A stretch of 64,000 nucleotides of DNA, taken from contig SEAD01000009.1 in assembly GCA_004173355.1 (NCBI GenBank), positions 1-64,000 of the forward strand, given 5' to 3'. Under the pieces are notes generated by a model. That model saw only the letters and a list, made by a program, of their open reading frames with translations, was not told the DNA's origin and made no database searches. The stretch is from Chitinophagaceae bacterium. Its GTDB lineage: Bacteria > Bacteroidota > Bacteroidia > Chitinophagales > Chitinophagaceae. The position numbers were made by a program, and so were the translations under genes. Below are positions 56,976 through 64,000 of this stretch, in pieces; positions within the stretch are counted from its first letter, which is position 1, and the number at the start of each line of letters is the position of its first letter.

Positions 56976-58259
56976 ATGAGTAAGACTTTACAGAGAAAAA
57001 ACGCACCGGCAATAGTGGATGCGGTCAACTTTGACCTCCACCTGAAACCCTACACAAAGTTCGTGTTACGGAATGGTGTTGAAGTGTACACTGTCAACGC
57101 CGGCGCTGAAGAAGTGATGTCGCTGGAGTTTGTGTTCAGTGCGGGCAATTCCTTTGAGGAAAAAAACCTGGTGGCCGCCACGGCCAATTTCCTGCTCAAA
57201 AACGGGACAGGCAGCAGGACTGCTTTTGAAATCAATGAGCAGGTGGATTACTACGGCGCTTACCTGAACCGTGCATGTTACAACGAAACAGCGACGGTTA
57301 CGCTTCATACACTGAGCAAACATATCGGGAAACTGCTTCCCGTTGTGCGCGATGTGATCACCGACTCACGCCTCCCGGAAGAGGAAATCGATATTTACCG
57401 TCAAAGCATGAAACAGCGCCTCCTCATGAGTCTTCGTAAAAGCGAATTCATTGCAGGCCGGCTGATCGATGCCTATCTCTACGGAGAAGACCACCCTTAT
57501 GGCAAGTATTCGAGGGAAGAAGATTTTGATGCGCTGCGGCGCGACGAGCTGCTTGCATTTTACCAGCAATATTACCGCGATGGTAAACTGGTCATTTTTG
57601 CAGCAGGACGCCTGCCTTCCAATCTCGAGGCTTTGCTGAATGAATATTTCGGAGACCTCTCCAATAATGACCGCACGGCACCGGATCGTTCAATTGTGGC
57701 GGCTGCAGAAAAAAAGGTAAGGATCATCAATGATGAAAACGGGGTGCAGGGTTCCATCCGTATTGCGAGGCCGTTTCCCAACCGCCATCATCCTGATTTC
57801 CAGAAGACACTTGTGCTCAACACGGTGTTTGGTGGTTTCTTCGGGTCACGACTGATGGAAAATATCCGTGAGGACAAAGGGTACACGTATGGCATCCACA
57901 GTTACCTGCAGAACCACATCAACCACTCTGCATGGATGATCGGTACTGAAGCCGGACGGGAAGTTTCCGAAGCCACCATTGAAGAAGTATACAAGGAGAT
58001 GGCAGACCTGCGCGATGAAATTATCGATGAGGAGGAATTGCTGCTGGTCCGCAATTATATGATTGGTGGTATACTGGGTGAACTCGACGGACCCTTCCAG
58101 ATCATTGCCCGATGGAAAAACATCGTGCTGAATGGAATGGATGAAAGTTATTTCTACAATTCAATCAATACCATCAAATCGGTGACAGCCGAGGAACTTC
58201 AGGCGCTGGCAAAAAAATACCTGAACCCTGAAGATTTTTACGAACTGGTTGTTGTGTAG
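56976..58259 (+). CDS. M16 family peptidase, partner subunit lacking HxxEH
   Basis: FVLRNGVEVYTVNAGAEEVMSLEFVFSAGNSFEEKNLVAATANFLLKNGTG; R/Y-pair region VFGGFFGSRLMENIREDKGYTYGIHSYL. Confidence 0.92.
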   Translation: MSKTLQRKNAPAIVDAVNFDLHLKPYTKFVLRNGVEVYTVNAGAEEVMSLEFVFSAGNSFEEKNLVAATANFLLKNGTGSRTAFEINEQVDYYGAYLNRACYNETATVTLHTLSKHIGKLLPVVRDVITDSRLPEEEIDIYRQSMKQRLLMSLRKSEFIAGRLIDAYLYGEDHPYGKYSREEDFDALRRDELLAFYQQYYRDGKLVIFAAGRLPSNLEALLNEYFGDLSNNDRTAPDRSIVAAAEKKVRIINDENGVQGSIRIARPFPNRHHPDFQKTLVLNTVFGGFFGSRLMENIREDKGYTYGIHSYLQNHINHSAWMIGTEAGREVSEATIEEVYKEMADLRDEIIDEEELLLVRNYMIGGILGELDGPFQIIARWKNIVLNGMDESYFYNSINTIKSVTAEELQALAKKYLNPEDFYELVVV

Positions 58260-58277
58260 GCGCAAGTTGACTCAGTA

Positions 58278-59324
58278 TCAGGGCTGCACCGGCAGCTCGT
58301 CGATCACCTCGAGTTTCTTTTTCAGCTGCCGGCCAGGACGGAAACGTTTTGCAACCGTCACCCGGAAATTACCCGTGCGTACGAGGTACTCACGCTGGTT
58401 CGAGCCGTTAGTATTGAGGTTGTTTTCCACCCACGATACCGTTGCACTCCAAGTGTCGCTGTTGTAACCGGCCACTCCGCGCAGGGTGAAGTTCGGATTG
58501 ATGGCGGTTTGTTTTTCCTTGCCTGCCGATACTTTTTCCTTGTTGAAGCTTATATCTGCGTTGACTGTGGCGCTTGCTGTGAGGAACCAGTTCTGCCGGT
58601 ACACGAAAGTGTGGGCATACCCCGCACCCGGGCCGAACTCAACAAATGAAACCCGGCTGATACCCAGGGTTGAAAACTGGTTGTCGATCGTTGACGGTCC
58701 GAGTGCGCTGTCAGACTGGATTTTGCCGGCATATATTTCACCACCCAGCAGGAATGAACCTGCTGATTTTTTCTGCCATTCATTCTGCAGGAAACCTGCA
58801 CGGTATGAAAAACGGCTGGAATTAAAAATATGGTAGGCCGATGCGCCGATCAGCTGCACTTTCATATCCGGCCGGATATAGTAATCATTCGGGAGCGCAG
58901 CTTTCCCACGCGGGTTGAGGTAATAGCCTTTGTAAAACTGGCCGTACAGGTCAACCACCCATTTGCGCGCGTAGATATGCGACTGCAGGTCCAGCGTTTT
59001 TGTTTTCCCCTTCAGGTCCTTGTCGGTAAAGAATGGAAGTCCGATCCCGATGTTGAGTGTGGCGATGCCGTAGGTAGCACCTACCCCGAGTGCAAAGGGA
59101 TTATTGGGTGAATACCTGAATTTTGAACCGGGGGCATCGGCTGTCAGGTTGGTATATTTCTGCGAAAAAAACAACCTTCCCACCACCTGCCGCGGATAGG
59201 TTTGATAATAGGCGCTGTCATAGACATCATTTTTCTGTGCAGTGGATGTCAGGGCGGCCAGGCTAGCAACAACAACTACAAGAAGCTTTGGCAGCAGGGA
59301 ATTTTTTGGGAGATAGAAAAGCAT
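58278..59324 (-). CDS. DUF4421-like secreted protein, copy 1
   Basis: MLFYLPKNSLLPKLLVVVVASLAALTSTAQKND; RLFFSQKYTNLTADAPGSKFRYSPNNPFALGVGATYGIATLNIGIGLPF; family name tentative. Confidence 0.65.
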   Translation of the reverse strand: MLFYLPKNSLLPKLLVVVVASLAALTSTAQKNDVYDSAYYQTYPRQVVGRLFFSQKYTNLTADAPGSKFRYSPNNPFALGVGATYGIATLNIGIGLPFFTDKDLKGKTKTLDLQSHIYARKWVVDLYGQFYKGYYLNPRGKAALPNDYYIRPDMKVQLIGASAYHIFNSSRFSYRAGFLQNEWQKKSAGSFLLGGEIYAGKIQSDSALGPSTIDNQFSTLGISRVSFVEFGPGAGYAHTFVYRQNWFLTASATVNADISFNKEKVSAGKEKQTAINPNFTLRGVAGYNSDTWSATVSWVENNLNTNGSNQREYLVRTGNFRVTVAKRFRPGRQLKKKLEVIDELPVQP

Positions 59325-59370
59325 ACCCCTCAAGGTTAAAAAACTATGCCATAATGCCGGCCAGGCCCGG

Positions 59371-60411
59371 TCAGTAGGGGATCTTCTCAATCACCGAGTC
59401 GAGGTTTTTTTTCAGTTTGCCACCCGGTGTGAAGCGCCGGGCAAGTGTGATGCGGAAATCACCGGTCCGGAGGCTGTACAGCTCATCCGAGGAGCGGCCC
59501 TTCGCATTGGTGGTATTGTGCAGCCACGCGATGGTAAAGGCCCAGGACTCACTGTTGTACCCGCCCACTGCGCGGAAAGTGGCGTTGGGACTCAGGTTGG
59601 TGCGGTTTGCGGAACCACCGGCACCTTCTTCTTTTACGAAGCTGAGTCCTGTGTTGACGGTGAGGCTACCCGTTGCAAAAAGATGCTCTTTGTACACGAA
59701 AGTGTACGCATAACCGACTCCAGGTCCCAGTTCAAGCAGGCGGAAGCGTTTTACTCCCTGCTGCGGATAGAACGAGATCGCGCGGGTTGGCACCAGCGCA
59801 CTGTCTCCTTTGACGGATCCATAATATATTTCAGCGCCCACCAGTAATGAACCCGCCGATTTTTTCTGCCATTCAGTTTGCAGGAAACCCGCGCGGTAGG
59901 AAAAATTTTGCCCATTAAAAAGACGGTAAACGGAGAGACCCACCAGCCTTGTGCGGATGTCCGGTCTTGTCTCGAAGGTTTTGTCAGTGGTGCCCGGAGG
60001 CGCACCTACATTGAGGTAATAGCCGCGGTAAAACTGGGCATAGATATCCGTAACCCAGTCGCGCGGGTAAATATGTGTCTGGAAATCGAATGAACGTGTT
60101 TTGCCCCGTGCTTCCTTGTGTGGATTGAGGAAGGCAAAACCATAACCAAGCGTGAGGGAAAGGGCTTTGTAGCTGGCGTTCACCCCGAGGGTAGTGAGTG
60201 TATTCGGCTTGTAGCGTAAGTCCTGGATCCCATCCGGCCCGCCGAGGTAAAGCGATGTATATTTTTTGGCGAGATAGATCCGCCCGGTCAGTTGTTCTTC
60301 AAAAGCCTTATAGTATTCGTCTTTCTCCTTCACCGGCCGGGCCACTTGGGCATCGGTGGTCTGGCAGAGAAGCAGGATACTGGTAATGGCAAAGAGTTTT
60401 CGCATGGGCAT
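59371..60411 (-). CDS. DUF4421-like secreted protein, copy 2
   Basis: RIYLAKKYTSLYLGGPDGIQDLRYKPNTLTTLGVNASYKALSLTLGYGFAF; collinear with the neighbouring copy; family name tentative. Confidence 0.65.
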   Translation of the reverse strand: MPMRKLFAITSILLLCQTTDAQVARPVKEKDEYYKAFEEQLTGRIYLAKKYTSLYLGGPDGIQDLRYKPNTLTTLGVNASYKALSLTLGYGFAFLNPHKEARGKTRSFDFQTHIYPRDWVTDIYAQFYRGYYLNVGAPPGTTDKTFETRPDIRTRLVGLSVYRLFNGQNFSYRAGFLQTEWQKKSAGSLLVGAEIYYGSVKGDSALVPTRAISFYPQQGVKRFRLLELGPGVGYAYTFVYKEHLFATGSLTVNTGLSFVKEEGAGGSANRTNLSPNATFRAVGGYNSESWAFTIAWLHNTTNAKGRSSDELYSLRTGDFRITLARRFTPGGKLKKNLDSVIEKIPY

Positions 60412-60530
60412 TGGGGTTAATGAATGGTGCGGCGATGGCATGTCATAAAGTAACTAAAAAATAATCCGCCTGCTGAATGATTTTTCAAAACGCAATTGGA
60501 GATTAGTCGGTAATCAATGAAATTCGCAGT

Positions 60531-62531
60531 ATGACCTTCGATCGCAAAGATTTGTCCAATGACCAGTTGCTGGCGTTTTATCGCAGCATTCTTTATCCAC
60601 GGATGATCGAGGAAAAGATGCTTATCCTGTTGCGGCAGGGTAAAATTTCAAAGTGGTTCAGTGGCATCGGCCAGGAGGCCATTGCCGTAGGGGCCACGCT
60701 GGCATTGCAACCCGATGAATGGATCATGCCGCTGCACCGCAACCTCGGTGTGTTCACCACCCGCAATATGCCACTGAGTGGATTGTTCCGGCAATGGCAG
60801 GGAGCACAGGAAGGATACAGTAAAGGGCGCGAACGCAGTTTCCATTTCGGGAACCGGGAGCATCATATCTGCGGAATGATTTCCCACCTTGGACCGCAGC
60901 TTGCGATAGCCGATGGTGTATCGCTTGCCTACAAGCTGCGTCAGGAACAGAAAGTGTCCCTTGCATTTACGGGTGAGGGCGGTACCAGCGAGGGTGATTT
61001 CCATGAAGCGCTGAATGTGGCGGCGGTCTGGGACCTTCCGGTAATTTTCCTGATTGAAAATAATGGGTACGGACTAAGTACACCAACAGACGAGCAGTAC
61101 CGCTGCATCAGTCTGGTGGACAAAGCACGCGGTTATGGGATGGAAGGTGTGCAGATTGACGGCAACAACCTGCTGACGGTGTATGATACTATCCGCGGTG
61201 TGCGCGATTACTGTATAAAAAACAAAAAGCCGTTCCTGATCGAAGCGCAGACCTTCCGGATGCGTGGACACGAGGAGGCGAGCGGGACTAAATACGTGCC
61301 TTCGTCGCTGTTTGATTTATGGGAGAAAAAAGATCCGGTAAAAAATTTCGAAGCCTTCCTGGTCCAGGCCGGTGTGTTGGATGAAGCGGCAGTGACTGCA
61401 ATCAGGGACGAGTTCAGGCATACTATTGAAACCGAACTGGAGCTGGCCGGGCAGGTGGCACCCGTGGTTGCCGATACACAGGCAGAGATCGCCGATGTAT
61501 ATGCACCTGTACCAGCGGCAGGAAATACCATCGACAATTCAGCCCCCGGTTTTGTGCCCGAAGGCAGCCGTGAGCTGCGCCTGATCGATGCAATAAAAGA
61601 AGGCCTCCACCAGTCGATGCAGCAGCAGGAAAAGCTGGTGCTGATGGGTCAGGATATTGCCGGATACGGCGGGGCATTTAAAATCACGGACGGCTTTCTT
61701 GCGGAATTCGGGAAGGATCGGGTACGCAATACACCGCTTTGCGAGAGTGCTATCCTGGGAGCCGCACTGGGACTGAGTCTTGAGGGGTTCAAGAGCATGG
61801 TGGAAATGCAGTTTTCTGATTTCGTGAGTGTGGGATTCAACCAGATCGTGAATAACCTGGCAAAAATCCATTACCGCTGGGGACAGAATGCCGATGTGGT
61901 GGTAAGGATGCCAAGCGGCGGTGGTGTGGGGGCGGGTCCGTTTCACTCCCAGAGCACAGAGGCCTGGTTTGTGCATACCCCGGGTCTTAAGGTGGTGTAT
62001 CCAAGCACCCCGATGGATGCAAAAGGGTTGATGATTGCGGCCATCAATGATCCCAACCCGGTATTGTTTTTTGAACACAAGGCACTTTACCGGAGTATCA
62101 GCGGTGCGGTACCGGAAGAATATTACGAAATTGAAATCGGCAAAGCCCGTCTGGTACAGGAAGGTTCCGACCTGTCAGTGATTACATATGGCAGCGGTGT
62201 GCACTGGGTTACGGAATATGCGGAATTACATCCAGGGGTTTCGATTGATATCCTGGACCTGCGCAGCCTGTTGCCGCTGGATTATGAGGCTATCCGTGCA
62301 TCGGTTGAACGCACGGGGAAAGTGATTGTGCTGCACGAAGACAGTCTCACCGGTGGTATTGGTGGTGAGATCGCGGCATGGATTGCAGAACATTGTTTTG
62401 ATAAACTGGATGCCCCGGTGCTGCGCTGCGCATCATTGGACACACCGATTCCCTTCAGTATTGAACTGGAAAAAAACTATATGGCGAATGCGAGACTGGG
62501 CGGAATGGTAGATCGCCTGCTTTCATATTAG
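60531..62531 (+). CDS. fused E1 alpha/beta 2-oxo acid dehydrogenase (branched-chain or pyruvate type), thiamine-dependent
   Basis: LSLAFTGEGGTSEGDFHEALNVAAVWDLPVIFLIENNGYGLSTPT (TPP motif GDG-NN type), then E1-beta LVLMGQDIAGYGGAFKITDGF...GIGGEIAAWI. Confidence 0.93.
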   Translation: MTFDRKDLSNDQLLAFYRSILYPRMIEEKMLILLRQGKISKWFSGIGQEAIAVGATLALQPDEWIMPLHRNLGVFTTRNMPLSGLFRQWQGAQEGYSKGRERSFHFGNREHHICGMISHLGPQLAIADGVSLAYKLRQEQKVSLAFTGEGGTSEGDFHEALNVAAVWDLPVIFLIENNGYGLSTPTDEQYRCISLVDKARGYGMEGVQIDGNNLLTVYDTIRGVRDYCIKNKKPFLIEAQTFRMRGHEEASGTKYVPSSLFDLWEKKDPVKNFEAFLVQAGVLDEAAVTAIRDEFRHTIETELELAGQVAPVVADTQAEIADVYAPVPAAGNTIDNSAPGFVPEGSRELRLIDAIKEGLHQSMQQQEKLVLMGQDIAGYGGAFKITDGFLAEFGKDRVRNTPLCESAILGAALGLSLEGFKSMVEMQFSDFVSVGFNQIVNNLAKIHYRWGQNADVVVRMPSGGGVGAGPFHSQSTEAWFVHTPGLKVVYPSTPMDAKGLMIAAINDPNPVLFFEHKALYRSISGAVPEEYYEIEIGKARLVQEGSDLSVITYGSGVHWVTEYAELHPGVSIDILDLRSLLPLDYEAIRASVERTGKVIVLHEDSLTGGIGGEIAAWIAEHCFDKLDAPVLRCASLDTPIPFSIELEKNYMANARLGGMVDRLLSY

Positions 62532-62551
62532 CTTTCATTCACGTACACTCT

Positions 62552-64000
62552 TTATTCAAAACTCCAGCGTTCGCGACCCACTTCATTGTAAGCAGGGATC
62601 TCCCCTTTGTTGCGCGCAGGGGGTTCTACCCCGAGAAGGTTCTTCACAAAGAAGTCGCGTTTTTTCATGCGACCGTATACACCACCATCACTATGTCCCA
62701 TCCCGGGTATGGAGAGCAGCTGGAAATCCCGTTTTGCCCTGATCAATGCATCGGCAACCCGGTAGGTGGATTCCGGCGGTACATTGGTATCGGCTTCACC
62801 CACGATCAGCAGGAGGTTACCCTGTAGTTTTGCTGCGTTGGTGATATTCGACTGTTCGTCGTAATGTTTTCCTACAGGGTATCCCATCCATTGTTCGTTC
62901 CACCACTGTTTGTCGATCCGGTTATCGTGACAGCCACAGGCCGATACACCTGCTTTATAAAATTCAGGATGGAAAAGCAGTGCCCCGAGTGTATTCTGGC
63001 CTCCGGCGGATGTGCCATAAAGCCCGACGCGTTCAGCATCTACAAAAGAGTACTTCGCGGCGAGGGCTTTTATCCAGAGGATCCTGTCGGGCAATCCTGC
63101 GTCAGCGATATTTTTCCAGGCAATATCATGGAAAGCTTTCGAACGGTTTGCGGTGCCCATGCCATCGATCATTACCACAATAAATCCAAGTTCCGCGAGA
63201 CTTTGCATTTCACTGTAGGGTGTGAATACTTTCGGCACGAACGCATCATGCGGTCCCGCATAGATATTCTCCAGCACGGGGTATTTTTTGGAAGGGTCGA
63301 GATCAGACGGTTTGCTGACGATACCCCATATATCAGTGACTCCATCCCGGCCCTTTGCAACAAATACTTCCGGTGGACTGACCCCTGCACGTTTGTACAC
63401 AGTAAGATCAGCCTGCTCAAGCGGCAGTATGGTTTTGCCGTCGGACGTGCGCGCGAGGATCGTTTGTGGTGGGGTATTGACCTCCGACCAGGTATCGGTA
63501 AAAAGGGAATGGTCAGGGGAGAAAGTGAGGACATGATTGCCCCTGGCCGGTGTGATGGATACCAGCTTTTTCCCGTCAAATGAAATGCGGTAGTAATGGA
63601 TATTATATGGATCCTCGCCGGCATTCATGCCACAGGCGGTAAACCAGATTTCTTTTTTGCGGATATCGACACTGTCGATGCGGCGGACTACCCAGCTGCC
63701 CTGTGTGATTGGTGTTTCCTTCCCGCTGACCAGGTCTACGAGATAGAGTTGCTGCCAGCCGCTCTTTTCAGAGGTGCGGATCAGCTGGTTTGTTTCGGGC
63801 AGGTAACGGGTAAAGTTGCGCTGGTTGTAGATGAAGCTGTTTGTTTTTTCATCAACGATATTCCTGGTGGTGTTATCCAGGGCATCCACATCTATCACGC
63901 GGAAGCGCTGGTGACCCCGGTCCATTTTTTCATAAGTGAAATAGCGGCTGTTCCCTGTCCGCCAGCGAAGTTGTGGTGGTGAAAGGAAATCGATCGAATC
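62552..64000 (-). CDS. S9 family prolyl oligopeptidase/dipeptidyl peptidase IV, 5' end beyond window
   Basis: VGLYGTSAGGQNTLGALLFHPEFYKAGVSACGCHDN, GMGHSDGG; frame remains open to 64000. Confidence 0.9.
   Translation of the reverse strand, partial: DSIDFLSPPQLRWRTGNSRYFTYEKMDRGHQRFRVIDVDALDNTTRNIVDEKTNSFIYNQRNFTRYLPETNQLIRTSEKSGWQQLYLVDLVSGKETPITQGSWVVRRIDSVDIRKKEIWFTACGMNAGEDPYNIHYYRISFDGKKLVSITPARGNHVLTFSPDHSLFTDTWSEVNTPPQTILARTSDGKTILPLEQADLTVYKRAGVSPPEVFVAKGRDGVTDIWGIVSKPSDLDPSKKYPVLENIYAGPHDAFVPKVFTPYSEMQSLAELGFIVVMIDGMGTANRSKAFHDIAWKNIADAGLPDRILWIKALAAKYSFVDAERVGLYGTSAGGQNTLGALLFHPEFYKAGVSACGCHDNRIDKQWWNEQWMGYPVGKHYDEQSNITNAAKLQGNLLLIVGEADTNVPPESTYRVADALIRAKRDFQLLSIPGMGHSDGGVYGRMKKRDFFVKNLLGVEPPARNKGEIPAYNEVGRERWSFE

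Overview
The window is about 64 kb of a Bacteroidota chromosome, most likely Chitinophagaceae-like. This is inferred from protein families, IPExxxVDY and OMP beta-barrel proteins, and TAnnTTTG promoter elements. It is densely coding, mostly with housekeeping genes: nadA, a GT39-type glycosyltransferase, a kdsD-manC-exonuclease-YjbR-aminotransferase operon, recQ, tRNA-Phe(GAA), a Pif1-like helicase, mnmG, ybeY, feoA, nadD, chrA, feoB, rho, asnS, gcvT, comB, a SWIM/SNF2 helicase, mqnC, paired M16 peptidases, a fused E1 dehydrogenase and an S9 peptidase running off the right edge. I found no CRISPR array, rRNA or intact mobile element. Points worth follow-up: (1) a non-coding, DnaA-box-rich region with an AT-rich flank at about 60-885, a candidate oriC. 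(2) Three near-perfect parS palindromes within 166 bp upstream of mnmG (20138-20303), about 19.5 kb from it. (3) A three-gene cassette of a SET-domain protein, a Ddl-like ATP-grasp ligase and an ATP-grasp::SET fusion (14051-17141), a candidate ligase/methyltransferase system of unknown substrate. (4) A PadR gene whose promoter overlaps a perfect inverted repeat. (5) An approximately 0.9 kb ORF-poor region (20305-21155) with a stop-interrupted reading frame that I cannot explain. All assignments come from reading the sequence; no database search was run.
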